A stretch of DNA of 36,744 bases from NCBI GenBank assembly GCA_023426265.1, contig JAFABA010000011.1:1-36744 (forward strand), given 5' to 3'. This DNA comes from Bacillota bacterium. Its GTDB lineage: Bacteria > Bacillota > Clostridia > Christensenellales > CAG-138. Of this stretch, positions 28,225-36,744 are shown piece by piece; the stretch's first letter is position 1, and each line of letters opens with the position of its first letter. The notes below the pieces were generated by a model. It saw nothing but the letters and a program-made list of their open reading frames with translations. It searched no databases and was not told where the DNA came from. The position numbers were made by a program, and so were the translations under genes.

Positions 28225-29495
28225 CCGACACCGCTTTTTAGCAGCGCGTCCAGCGCGAGCATGGCCCCCAGCCGCCCGTGCGCGTATGTCAGCGCCCCCT
28301 GGATATAGGCGATATACGGCTCCCGTATCGGCGCATCCGCGCTCAATTCAATAGACGCCCCCTGTATAAACGTACCCGCCGCCATGATGACCTGGTGGCT
28401 GTAGCCCGGCATATCCCACGGTTCGGGCGCAGCGCTGCTGTCAATTGGGGCGGCTTTTTGTATGCTTCGGCAGAACGCCACAAGCGTCTCCTTGGTGGGT
28501 AACTGCAGCGATTGGATGATATCCGAACGCTGCGCGCCGCTTTTTGGCATTGTGACCATGCCCGCGTTCTCAAACACACGGGCAAACAGCGCCGCGGACT
28601 TTAACGCCTGCGCCGTAACATGCGGCGCCAAGAACAGCCCCTGGTAGAACGGCAGGTAGGAGCCAGCGTAGGAGCCGACCTCGCGCCCCATCCCCGGCAC
28701 CGTCAGCCGGTGGCCGATTTTTTCCACCAGCTCCCGTTTTCCTGCAACGTATCCGCCGGTGGGTGCAAGGCCGCCGCCGGGGTTTTTGATAAGCGAGCCC
28801 GCCATGAGATCGGCACCTATGGCCGTAGGCTCCTGTGTTCCGGTAAACTCCCCGTAGCAGTTGTCCACCGCGATCACGACTTCCGGGCGGCATTGCTTCA
28901 CGGCCTGAAAAACCTCGGCAAACGTCTCCATGGAAACCGCCTCGCGCCACGCGTAGCCGCGCGAACGTTGGGCGTATACCATGCGGATGCTTTTATCCTC
29001 CGCAAGCACGGAAAGTACGCGCGCGAGATCAATTGTATCATTGCGGAGCGGAATCTCACGGTACTTTACGCCGTACTCCTGTAGCGAGCCGAACCCTTCT
29101 TCCCCGCCGACCGCCTGCTCCAACGTGTCATAGGGCTTCCCTGTCACGCACAGCAGCGTGTCCCCGGGCCTGAGAATGCCGGAAAGCATCAGGTACAGCG
29201 CGTGCGTGCCGTTGACGATCTGCGGGCGCACCAAGGCGTCCTCCGCCTCAAACGCATGCGCAAACACGTGCTCTAAAGTATCGCGGCCGATATCGTCATA
29301 GCCGTACCCGGTCGTCGGGGAAAAATGGCGCTGCGCGACGCCTTCACTCTGGAAGGCTTGGAGCACCTTCCATTGGTTGCGTGCCTCTATGTAGTCGATT
29401 TTATGAAATACCTCAGTCAGCTCGCTTTCGGCCTTCCATACGGCCGAAACGGCGTTCTCTGAGGCGGGAAATCCATGTAATTCCTGTCCTGTCAT
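28218..29495 (-). CDS. Methionine gamma-lyase/aluminium-resistance family PLP enzyme (YnbB-like)
   Basis: A 425-aa fold-type-I PLP enzyme of the family annotated as methionine gamma-lyase family or aluminium resistance protein (YnbB). Visible are the cofactor-binding IVNGTHALYLMLSG (93-106), the Asp region VIAVDNCYGEF (207-217) and the Schiff-base Lys237 in AGSLIKNPGGG. The reaction has not been settled for this family as far as I know. It is the last gene of the miaB-to-hfq operon, as in Bacillus where ynbB follows hfq. I chose the ATG at 29493-29495 with AGGAAC upstream; an in-frame ATG at 29540 lies within hfq. Confidence 0.87.
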   Translation of the reverse strand: MTGQELHGFPASENAVSAVWKAESELTEVFHKIDYIEARNQWKVLQAFQSEGVAQRHFSPTTGYGYDDIGRDTLEHVFAHAFEAEDALVRPQIVNGTHALYLMLSGILRPGDTLLCVTGKPYDTLEQAVGGEEGFGSLQEYGVKYREIPLRNDTIDLARVLSVLAEDKSIRMVYAQRSRGYAWREAVSMETFAEVFQAVKQCRPEVVIAVDNCYGEFTGTQEPTAIGADLMAGSLIKNPGGGLAPTGGYVAGKRELVEKIGHRLTVPGMGREVGSYAGSYLPFYQGLFLAPHVTAQALKSAALFARVFENAGMVTMPKSGAQRSDIIQSLQLPTKETLVAFCRSIQKAAPIDSSAAPEPWDMPGYSHQVIMAAGTFIQGASIELSADAPIREPYIAYIQGALTYAHGRLGAMLALDALLKSGVGQ

Positions 29496-29514
29496 GCTAA
29501 GGTTCCTATCCAAA

Positions 29515-29784
29515 TTATTCGTGCTTCTCCTGCGTTTCATCCGCGGAAGCGTCCAGCGCCAGGGGCGCTGCCATGGTGATGGAAGAAATGCCGTGCTTAT
29601 AGAGCATCATCTGCTTGCCTTCCGTTTCAATCACGATCACAAAGCTGTCAAACGCGCGGACAACAGCCCCTTTAATCTGAAAGCCGTTCGCCAGATGGAT
29701 GGTGCAGGGCGCTTTCTTTTTGCGCAATTGGTTTAATATGCGGTCCTGCGGGTTTTCTCTCCCCGTACTGCCTGTGTTGTTCAT
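29515..29784 (-). CDS. hfq: RNA chaperone Hfq
   Basis: An 89-aa Sm-like RNA chaperone that forms hexamers and pairs small RNAs with mRNAs. The Sm1 region (LNQLRKKKAPCTIHLANGFQIKGAVVRAFDSFVIVIE) and Sm2 motif are present; Sm2 reads YKHGISSI where YKHAISTI is usual, a mild variation near the proximal RNA-binding face. The C-terminal tail is short and acidic. Its start overlaps the miaA stop by 4 bp, so translation is coupled, as is typical of the miaA-hfq pair. Confidence 0.95.
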   Translation of the reverse strand: MNNTGSTGRENPQDRILNQLRKKKAPCTIHLANGFQIKGAVVRAFDSFVIVIETEGKQMMLYKHGISSITMAAPLALDASADETQEKHE

Positions 29785-30755
29785 ACTGCTTCCCCTTCAT
29801 CCCTCATGTAAATGGCCGCCATTTCATCCGTAAGCGTATCCAAATCCACATACTGCGCCACATCCAGCCAGTGGATGCGTTGGTCCCGTTTGAACCATGT
29901 GATTTGTCTTTTGGCAAAGCGGCGCGTTTCGCGCTTTATGTCCTCCACCGCTTCCTCTAAAGCCGTTTCGCCCCTAAGATACCGTAACAACTGCTTGTAG
30001 CCAAGCCCCTGCAACGCGGGCAGCGTGTGCGCGTATCCGGCATCGTGGAGCTTTTTCGTTTCCGCGAGAAGGCCAGCCTTCATCATATCGTCCACACGCT
30101 GCTCTATTCTTTGATACAGCAGCGCCCGCTCCATCGTAAGGCCGACCTGCGTCACGCGGTAAGCGATTTCCTGCTGCGCCTTGTTTTCAAAATCCGCTCC
30201 AAAGGAACTAAGCGGCTGGCCTGAAACCTCCAGTACCTCGAGCGCACGTACCACGCGCTTTTGATCGTTTGAATGCAGGCGGGCGGCGGAAGCGGGGTCT
30301 TCCTGCTGCAGCCGGCGGTAGAGACTGCCGGGATGCTGCTGCTCCTCAAGCTGCAGCCGTTCGCGCACAAGCGGGTCGCCCGGCACATTGGTAAACTGCA
30401 GCGGGTAAGTGAGGGCGTTCACATATAGCCCCGTTCCTCCCACCACAAGCGGTATCTTCCCGCGCGAGCAGATATCGGCTATTGCAAGCTCCGCCTGCCT
30501 TTTGTATTCCGCTACGCTGAATGTGGTATCGTCCACATCCACCATATCAAGAAGATGATGTACGATTCCCTGCCGTTCTTCCATCGTCGGCTTGGCCGAG
30601 CCGATATCAAGCCCCCTGTACACCTGAATGGAGTCGGCGGATATGATTTCCGCGCCGAGCTTTTTTGCAAGCAGTACGGAGGCCGCGGTTTTCCCCGAGG
30701 CCGTAGGTCCCAAAAGTATGAGTATGTGCGGCTTTTTTTCCACGCTGCACCTCAA
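29781..30755 (-). CDS. miaA: tRNA dimethylallyltransferase
   Basis: A 324-aa MiaA, which transfers a dimethylallyl group to N6 of A37 in tRNAs reading UNN codons. The P-loop GPTASGKT (16-23), DSIQVYRGLDIGSAKPT and the C-terminal KRETRRFAKRQITWFKRD signature are intact. Its product is the substrate of MiaB, encoded at the upstream end of the same operon. The start overlaps the mutL stop by 4 bp. Confidence 0.97.
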   Translation of the reverse strand: MRCSVEKKPHILILLGPTASGKTAASVLLAKKLGAEIISADSIQVYRGLDIGSAKPTMEERQGIVHHLLDMVDVDDTTFSVAEYKRQAELAIADICSRGKIPLVVGGTGLYVNALTYPLQFTNVPGDPLVRERLQLEEQQHPGSLYRRLQQEDPASAARLHSNDQKRVVRALEVLEVSGQPLSSFGADFENKAQQEIAYRVTQVGLTMERALLYQRIEQRVDDMMKAGLLAETKKLHDAGYAHTLPALQGLGYKQLLRYLRGETALEEAVEDIKRETRRFAKRQITWFKRDQRIHWLDVAQYVDLDTLTDEMAAIYMRDEGEAV

Positions 30756-32692
30756 ACAATGCGCTTAAACAGCTTTTCGATTTCCCTGCGGGTCAGCTTC
30801 ACCATCACGGGCCGCCCGTGCGGGCAGGTCAGCGGCAGGCCTTCCTCCGTAAACACCCGGATCAAATCCTCAATCTCGGGCTTGGTCAGCGGGTCGCCCG
30901 CCTTTACGGCGTGCTTGCATGAAGCCTGTATGATGGCCTCCCGCTTTAACTCAATGGTAGACGTGCGGCCCTGCGCCTGCAGCATCTCGAGTGCTTCTCT
31001 GATTACTTTTCCTGCCGGGACGTCTGCAAGCATTGCGGGCGCCGCGTGCACCCGGATGGAGGTCGCGCCGAACGGCTCCACATCGAACCCAAGCTCCTCC
31101 AAAATCTCTTTGTGGCGGAGCAGGAGATCGTATTCGGGCGGCGTTAATTGGATCAACTCCGCGCTCAGAAACGTCTGCGCGGCCCTTTCGTGCGTCTGGG
31201 CCATAAACCGCTCGTAGAGCCTGCGCTCATGCGCGGCATGCTGGTCGATTAAATACAGTGTATCTCCCTGCTGGACAACCCAATACGAGTCAAACGCCTG
31301 GCCGATGACGGCTACGGGCAGCGCGTGGAACTGCTGCTGCTCCTGTTGTTGCCGTTCCAGCCTTTGCTGTTCCTGCGCTTCGGATTCTTTTGCGCCATGA
31401 GCCGATTCCACGCGAAAATGCGGGATTTCATAAAGCGCCTCTTTTACGCGGAACCCTTCCGTAGGTCTAACCTGATCCTCCAAGGGCGCGAACGCAACCG
31501 GCTGTACCGCTGTCTTGGACGGTACGGGCTGGTCTTGCGGCGTTGCAGAAGACGAAAACGCGGGTTTTGGTAAAACAGATGGAATATCGGCCGGTCGGAC
31601 GACATCTGGCGTCTTGCGCTCCGGTTCCGGTTGCATGCGCTTTTCCCCGATCATAACGGCCTTCGCGACGCCTTCGGTTGATGTAAAATGCACCTCCGGC
31701 GGCAGGGAGAACCCCAGCGCCTTCTTGGAGGCCTCCGTTATGGCGTATACCATGCGGTTTTCCTGCGCAAAACGTACCTCCAGCTTGGCCGGATGGACGT
31801 TGACATCCACCTCCCGTGAGGACAGCAGGATATTGACAAGCGCAAACGGATAGCGCCCCACCATCAGCCGCGTATCATAGGCCCGCTGCATGGCGCCGGA
31901 AAGCAGCATGGACCGGATGAACCTGCCGTTTAAGATAAAGGATTGGTGGGACCGGCTGGGCCGCGCAATCTCCGGCGTGCCGAGGTAGCCGGTCAGTTTG
32001 ACGTACCCGTCGTCAAAGGCCACTTCCCTTAAATGCGGTAGCACCTCGCTGCCATACACGCAATAGAGAGCGTTTTTCAGGTTGTTGTCGCCCGGGGATC
32101 GATACACGTCCTTTTCATTGTTGACAAACCGGAAGGAAATATCCGGCCTTGAGAGTATCAGGCGGGAAACGTATTCCCCGACATAGCTGCCTTCCGTGCG
32201 GGCGGCCTTTAAAAATTTCCTTCTTGCAGGCACATGGTAAAAAAGGTTTTCCACCTCGATGCGGGTGCCCTCCGGGCAGGCGGACTGCTCATGCACTTTG
32301 CACTCTCCCGCCTCGATCCTCACGCGCACGCCTGTTTGCGCGCCACGCTCACGGGTGGAAAGCTCCACCTGCGCCACCGCCGCAATGGAGGCCAACGCCT
32401 CGCCGCGGAACCCGAGCGTTTCAATGTGCGTCAAATCTTCCTGGTCGCTGATTTTGCTTGTGGCGTGGCGTTCAAAGGCAAGCAGCACGTCCTCCGCGGG
32501 AATGCCCGTGCCGTTGTCCGTGACGCGAATATAATCGACGCCGCCATTTTTAATCTCGATTGTAATCGCGGTGGCCTCTGCGTCTATGGCGTTTTCCACA
32601 AGCTCCTTTACCACCGAAGCCGGGCGTTCCACCACTTCTCCTGCGGCGATCTGGTTTGCGATATGGGGGGATAATACGGTAATTTTACTCAT
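30752..32692 (-). CDS. mutL: DNA mismatch repair protein MutL (endonuclease type)
   Basis: A 646-aa MutL. The N-terminal GHKL ATPase has ELVENAIDAEATAI, DNGTGI and GFRGEALASI. The linker is Gln-, Pro- and Glu-rich. The C-terminal domain has the nicking motif DQHAAHERRLYE (483-494, DQHA-x2-E-x4-E) and a CPHGRP zinc motif, so this MutL should nick DNA itself, as in organisms without MutH. It starts within the mutS stop region (4-bp overlap), so the two are translationally coupled. Confidence 0.97.
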   Translation of the reverse strand: MSKITVLSPHIANQIAAGEVVERPASVVKELVENAIDAEATAITIEIKNGGVDYIRVTDNGTGIPAEDVLLAFERHATSKISDQEDLTHIETLGFRGEALASIAAVAQVELSTRERGAQTGVRVRIEAGECKVHEQSACPEGTRIEVENLFYHVPARRKFLKAARTEGSYVGEYVSRLILSRPDISFRFVNNEKDVYRSPGDNNLKNALYCVYGSEVLPHLREVAFDDGYVKLTGYLGTPEIARPSRSHQSFILNGRFIRSMLLSGAMQRAYDTRLMVGRYPFALVNILLSSREVDVNVHPAKLEVRFAQENRMVYAITEASKKALGFSLPPEVHFTSTEGVAKAVMIGEKRMQPEPERKTPDVVRPADIPSVLPKPAFSSSATPQDQPVPSKTAVQPVAFAPLEDQVRPTEGFRVKEALYEIPHFRVESAHGAKESEAQEQQRLERQQQEQQQFHALPVAVIGQAFDSYWVVQQGDTLYLIDQHAAHERRLYERFMAQTHERAAQTFLSAELIQLTPPEYDLLLRHKEILEELGFDVEPFGATSIRVHAAPAMLADVPAGKVIREALEMLQAQGRTSTIELKREAIIQASCKHAVKAGDPLTKPEIEDLIRVFTEEGLPLTCPHGRPVMVKLTRREIEKLFKRIV

Positions 32693-35313
32693 TTTGCGTT
32701 CCTGATCAGCTTTGCGCGCTGATGAAGGTCGTTGATCATGTTAAGCGCCATAATAGGCGTAAGTGCGTCCACCTGCATTAAAGCAAGCTCCTGCAAAAGC
32801 TCGTCCGTCTGGCCCTCCGTAAGCAAGGAGAGCTGCTGGGAGAGTTCCTCCTGCCCGCGCTTGATGCCGCGCGGACGGTTGATATCCGCCTTTTCAAGCT
32901 CCTTTAAGATACCTTTTGCCCTGCGGATGACCTCATCCGGGAGTCCAGCCAGCCGTGCAACCTGGATGCCGAAGCTTTTATCCGCACCCCCGCGCATAAT
33001 CTTATGGAGGAACAGAATATCCTCCCCCACCTCTTTTACGGCAACGCGGTAGTTTTTCACGCCGCTTAAAGTCCCTTCAAGCTCCGTCAGCTCATGGTAA
33101 TGGGTGGCGAACAGCGTCTTCGCGCCGCATTTGGCGTAGTCTGCAATGTGCTCCAGCACCGCCCACGCGATGCTCAGCCCGTCGAACGTGCTGGTGCCGC
33201 GGCCAATCTCATCGAGCAGCAGCAGGCTTTTTTCGCTGGCGTTGTGGAGGATATTCGCCATCTCGCTCATTTCCACCATGAACGTGCTCTGGCCCGCGGC
33301 AAGGTCGTCCGACGCGCCCACGCGCGTGAATATGCGGTCGGTCAGCCCGATATTCGCCTCGTCCGCCGGGACGAAGCTCCCGAGATGCGCCATCAGCACA
33401 ATGAGCGCGATCTGCCGCATATACGTGCTTTTGCCCGCCATATTGGGGCCGGTGAGTATGATGAGGCGGTTATCCGTGTCGTCTAGATGCGCGTCGTTTG
33501 GAATAAACCGGTCCTTATGCGCACGCTCCACCACCGGATGCCTGCCGTTCTTTATGGAAATGCCGCCCTGCTTGCTGACGCTGGGCTTTACGTAGTTATT
33601 TTCCGACGCGACCTGTGCCAGGGATTGGTAGCAGTCAAGCTCGGACAGTAGCGCCGCCGTTTTCTGCATGCGGCCGATACAGGAGACAAGTGTTTCCCGT
33701 ACCTGGGTAAAGAGCGTATACTCCAATGAAATCAGCTGTTCTTCGGCCCCGAGTATGGTTTCTTCCATGCTCTTGAGTTCCGGCGTGATGTAGCGCTCCG
33801 CGTTGGCCAGCGTCTGCTTGCGCTGGTAGCGGTAGGGCACAAGGTTCTGGTAGGAGCGCGTCACCTCAATATAATAGCCGAACACCTTGTTGTAGCTGAT
33901 GCGCAGGTTTTTAATGCCGGTGGCTTCCCGCTCCGCGGCTTCCATATCGGCAAGCCACTGCTTGCCGTTGACGGAGGCCTCCTTAAGCTTGTCCACCTCG
34001 GCGTTGTAACCGGGGCGTATGATGTTGCCTTCCTTCACGCTTAAAGGCGGCTCGTCCACAATGGCATGCGCGAGCAGTTCCCGGATATCCTCCATGGGGT
34101 CCATTTCCGCCGCGATCTTTTTCAGGGCGGGTGCCGAGAAACTCCCCGTCAGGCCAATGATGACGGGCAAGCGCGTGAGGGAATTGCGCAAAGCCACGCA
34201 ATCCCGCGCGTTGACGGTGCCGTAGGCAATGCGGCTCGACAGCCGCTCGATATCGTAGATGCCGTTTAGCGCCTCGCGGAGCGAATCGCGTGCAATGAGC
34301 TGCGCTTTGAGTTCCTCAATAGCAGAAAGCCTGTGTTCAATCTCAGGAATGGACTGCAACGGCTGTTCCACCCAGCCGCGCAGCAGCCTAGCGCCCATGG
34401 CCGTCCTGGTTTCATCCAGCAGATAAAGAAGCGTGTTCTTTTTGCTCCCGCCATAGTGCAAGGGCTTTGTCAGCTCCAGGTTGCGGCGCGTGGAGCTGTC
34501 CAGAACCATGTAAGCTGAGCGGTTCATCATGCGTATAGACTGGATATGCGAAAGCGCGTTTTTCTGCGTTTCCTCTAAGTAAGCCATCAAAGCGCCCGCC
34601 GCGCATATGGCGTACCGTAGTTTCGATACGCCAAAACCGTCCAAAGAGGCAACCTGAAAATGCCGTAAAAGCCGCGCCTCGGCCGCCTTTTCTTCATACG
34701 CCCAACCGGCGTAGTTCTGCAAAAAATAAGCGGAGGAAAGGCTCCTGGTCAGCCCTGCCTGCAAAAACAGCGCGTCGCTCGCCAAGATCTCCGTGGGCTG
34801 TATGCGCGCGATTTCATCCTTGAGCTGCGTATTGATATCCTCGCCATACAGTTCCCCCACGAAGAATCCGCCCGTGGAGACATCCACATACGCGAAGCCG
34901 ACCCGCTCCTCCTGATAAAACAGGGAAAGCAGGAAATTGTTCTTGCTTTCCTCCAGCATGGTTTCCTCAATGACCGTGCCGGGGGTAATGACACGCACCA
35001 CATCCCGTTCCACAAGGCCTTTACTAAGCGCGGGGTCGGAAAGCTGCTCGCAGATGGCGACCTTATAACCTTTTTCAATGAGGCGGTTGACATACCCCTC
35101 CACGGAGTGATACGGCACGCCGCACATGGGCGCGCGCTCCTCCAGCCCGCAATCGCGCCCTGTGAGCACGATTTCAAGCTCTCGCGAGGCGGTAACGGCG
35201 TCCTCAAAAAACAGCTCGTAAAAGTCCCCCAAACGGAACATTAAGAGACAATCGCTGTACTTTTCCTTGACATCCAGATATTGGCGCATCAAAGGCGTCA
35301 AAGTGCCGGGCAT
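32689..35313 (-). CDS. mutS: DNA mismatch repair protein MutS
   Basis: An 874-aa MutS1 that recognises mismatches and recruits MutL. The N-terminal mismatch-reading motif F31-Y32-E33 (GDFYELFFED) is intact. The ATPase domain has the Walker A GPNMAGKST (about 622-630), then VGASDDLAAGQSTFMVEM, the Walker B LLLDEIGRGTSTFDG and TLFATHYHEL. Length is normal. AGGGGGGAG precedes the ATG at 35311-35313. A 46-bp gap separates it from the ricA-like gene. Confidence 0.98.
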   Translation of the reverse strand: MPGTLTPLMRQYLDVKEKYSDCLLMFRLGDFYELFFEDAVTASRELEIVLTGRDCGLEERAPMCGVPYHSVEGYVNRLIEKGYKVAICEQLSDPALSKGLVERDVVRVITPGTVIEETMLEESKNNFLLSLFYQEERVGFAYVDVSTGGFFVGELYGEDINTQLKDEIARIQPTEILASDALFLQAGLTRSLSSAYFLQNYAGWAYEEKAAEARLLRHFQVASLDGFGVSKLRYAICAAGALMAYLEETQKNALSHIQSIRMMNRSAYMVLDSSTRRNLELTKPLHYGGSKKNTLLYLLDETRTAMGARLLRGWVEQPLQSIPEIEHRLSAIEELKAQLIARDSLREALNGIYDIERLSSRIAYGTVNARDCVALRNSLTRLPVIIGLTGSFSAPALKKIAAEMDPMEDIRELLAHAIVDEPPLSVKEGNIIRPGYNAEVDKLKEASVNGKQWLADMEAAEREATGIKNLRISYNKVFGYYIEVTRSYQNLVPYRYQRKQTLANAERYITPELKSMEETILGAEEQLISLEYTLFTQVRETLVSCIGRMQKTAALLSELDCYQSLAQVASENNYVKPSVSKQGGISIKNGRHPVVERAHKDRFIPNDAHLDDTDNRLIILTGPNMAGKSTYMRQIALIVLMAHLGSFVPADEANIGLTDRIFTRVGASDDLAAGQSTFMVEMSEMANILHNASEKSLLLLDEIGRGTSTFDGLSIAWAVLEHIADYAKCGAKTLFATHYHELTELEGTLSGVKNYRVAVKEVGEDILFLHKIMRGGADKSFGIQVARLAGLPDEVIRRAKGILKELEKADINRPRGIKRGQEELSQQLSLLTEGQTDELLQELALMQVDALTPIMALNMINDLHQRAKLIRNAK

Positions 35314-35359
35314 AGGCTCCCCCCTTTTCCAGCACGCAGTCTTTCGTGGTATTTAAACT

Positions 35360-35749
35360 TTAATGGCAGCCTTTGCAGCCTTCGCAGGAACCGCCGTTGC
35401 AGCCGCCGCTGCGGCTCTGCGCGCCGATGCACGCGGCGATCTCACCGTTGACTTGACTCATCAAAAGCTGAAACGCGTTCTGCGCGGCCATGGCTTCCGC
35501 AAATACCGGGTTTTCCAAGAGCTGCTCCTGCAGCGTTTCCACATCCCTTGAGAGCGAGGCGATTAAAAGCCGGTCCGCATCCTCGCCGGACAAAAGATCC
35601 ACCAATTCCTCCTGCTTTTCCTTGTACTCCGCAAGGGCGGAAGTAACGGCCTCGTTCGCGTCCATCAGCTCCCGCGCGCTCTGCATGCGCAGAAATTCCG
35701 GCGTCTCGCTTAAGGCAATGCCCAGTTCCCTGGCTTTATCTAATATCAT
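35360..35749 (-). CDS. YlbF/YmcA family protein with Cys-rich tail (RicA-like)
   Basis: A 129-aa helical YlbF/YmcA-family protein lying between miaB and mutS, where Bacillus has ymcA (ricA). The C-terminal 23 residues form a Gly/Cys tail with C107, C117, C122, C125 and C128, in keeping with the Fe-S clusters reported for the RicA-RicF-RicT complex that controls RNase Y. GGAAGGAAAT precedes the ATG at 35747-35749. Its paralogue at 15695-16039 lacks this tail. Identification as RicA rests on gene order plus fold. Confidence 0.83.
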   Translation of the reverse strand: MILDKARELGIALSETPEFLRMQSARELMDANEAVTSALAEYKEKQEELVDLLSGEDADRLLIASLSRDVETLQEQLLENPVFAEAMAAQNAFQLLMSQVNGEIAACIGAQSRSGGCNGGSCEGCKGCH

Positions 35750-35775
35750 GATCGATTTCCTTCCTATTTATTGTT

Positions 35776-36744
35776 TCACAGGCTTTCTAATTCGCCTATC
35801 AATGAATTATTGTGCGCTTTTTGCACGCAAACCCTCATATAAGAACCAATTTTGTCGGGTGTTCCGGGGAAATACACCATTTTAAAGCTGGATAATTTCC
35901 CGTACAGCATGGGTTCCTTTCGCGTGTCGCACCCTTCCACCAATACCTCGCCAGCTTCGCCTAAGTATCGCTCGTTTGTCTTCCTTGTCATCTGCTCCTG
36001 TAAGGCGTTGAGGCGGTGCAGCCGCTCCTTTTTGACCGACGGCGGGATCTGATCCTCCATGGTGGCGGCCTTCGTCCCGCTCCGCGGGGAATACATGAAC
36101 GTAAACGCGGCGGAAAAGCCCACTTCCTCGATCAAGGAGAGGGTTTCTTTAAAATCCTCCTCCGTCTCTCCCGGAAACCCCACGATGATATCCGTGGTCA
36201 GCTCAATGTTCGGGTTCGCTTTGCGCAGCTTCCCCACAAGCGTCCGGTACTGCGCGCGGGTATACCCCCGGTTCATTAGATTCAAAATCCTGTCGCTGCC
36301 CGCCTGCACGGGGAGGTGGATATGGTCGCATACCTTATCCAATGTGGCCATGGCTTCTATCAGCTCGTCGGAAAGATCCTTGGGGTGCGACGTCATAAAC
36401 CGGATGCGGCGGACGCCTTCCACCTCGTTGATCTGCCCTAAAAGCTTCGCAAATGAGATGATGCCAAGGTCTTTTCCGTAGGAGTTGACGTTCTGGCCCA
36501 GGAGCTGAATCTCGCTGTACCCCTGCGCGGCTAAAGCCCTCGCTTCTTCTAAAATATGCTCCGGCTGGCGCGAACGCTCTCTTCCGCGCACATAGGGGAC
36601 GATACAGTAGGAGCAGTAGTTGTTACAGCCATACATAATGTTGATGCTTGCGGATACGCCGGGCACGCGTTTGACGGGCAAGCCCTCAATGACGTCCCCC
36701 TGCGTATCGTGCACGCTCAAAGGGCGCTCCCCCTGCAAAACAAG
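35776..36744 (-). CDS. miaB: tRNA-2-methylthio-N6-dimethylallyladenosine synthase (C-terminal part, cut by window end)
   Basis: The last 322 codons of a radical SAM methylthiotransferase that adds a methylthio group to i6A37 of tRNA. The radical SAM motif YGCNNYCSYCIVPYVRGRERSR is present with the Cx3Cx2C cluster ligands, followed by TSHPKDLSDELI, HLPVQAGSD and the C-terminal TRAM domain. The frame stays open to the right edge, so the N-terminal UPF0004 domain lies beyond the window. It is the first visible gene of the miaB-ricA-mutS-mutL-miaA-hfq-ynbB operon. Confidence 0.95.
   Translation of the reverse strand, partial: LVLQGERPLSVHDTQGDVIEGLPVKRVPGVSASINIMYGCNNYCSYCIVPYVRGRERSRQPEHILEEARALAAQGYSEIQLLGQNVNSYGKDLGIISFAKLLGQINEVEGVRRIRFMTSHPKDLSDELIEAMATLDKVCDHIHLPVQAGSDRILNLMNRGYTRAQYRTLVGKLRKANPNIELTTDIIVGFPGETEEDFKETLSLIEEVGFSAAFTFMYSPRSGTKAATMEDQIPPSVKKERLHRLNALQEQMTRKTNERYLGEAGEVLVEGCDTRKEPMLYGKLSSFKMVYFPGTPDKIGSYMRVCVQKAHNNSLIGELESL

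Overview
This window reads as chromosomal core DNA from an anaerobic, endospore-forming member of the Clostridia (Bacillota) with fairly high GC in its genes. The evidence is the gene content: an electron-bifurcating-hydrogenase-type NADH module, a pro-SigK sporulation sigma factor, RNase J, RicA/YlbF-type proteins, an EF-P with a lysine at position 32, a CD1247-type protein, and the miaB-ricA-mutS-mutL-miaA-hfq gene order known from Bacillus relatives. Consensus TTGACA/TATAAT promoters and strong AGGAGG ribosome sites fit. I cannot name the genus; nothing here looks like a complete prophage, transposon or CRISPR locus.

Left third (1-8973, all +): a P1-family (DmpA-like) peptidase and acpS; a four-gene operon (NuoE/HndA, a GHKL ATPase, HndB, NuoF/HndC) that ends at a terminator without a catalytic hydrogenase subunit; an acyltransferase-3 membrane protein; then alaS of the short type (about 599 aa, no C-terminal DHHA1 domain) followed by a metallo-beta-lactamase-fold hydrolase.

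Middle (8988-25416): a divergent regulatory unit with an XRE/S24 repressor whose protease dyad is altered, three 17-bp palindromic operators and a 64-aa membrane peptide; a bioY-lipoprotein unit behind a near-ideal BirA operator; DUF2156, yajC, a TIGR04086 membrane protein, RNase J behind a 150-nt structured-looking leader, ylbF, a tandem 111/112-bp compound-palindrome repeat, mltG, a U32 protein, a GNAT, sigK, an unknown 162-aa protein with a possible SigK-type promoter, an endonuclease-IV-like TIM barrel protein, efp, a CD1247-type protein, an alpha/beta hydrolase, tRNA-Trp, proC and rnhA.

Right third (25417-36744): a roughly 515-bp gene-poor stretch holding a perfect 15-bp inverted repeat with a 6-bp centre, a tyrosine recombinase, a Cys-rich small protein divergent from lexA across a LexA box, and on the minus strand the conserved repair/tRNA-modification operon miaB (cut by the window end), ricA-like, mutS, mutL, miaA, hfq and a PLP enzyme of the methionine gamma-lyase/aluminium-resistance family.

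The items most worth a second look are the XRE/S24-operator-membrane peptide switch at 8988-10090, the inverted repeat beside the recombinase at 25510-25545, and the tandem repeat at 16082-16313. I saw no clearly unprecedented multi-gene system.
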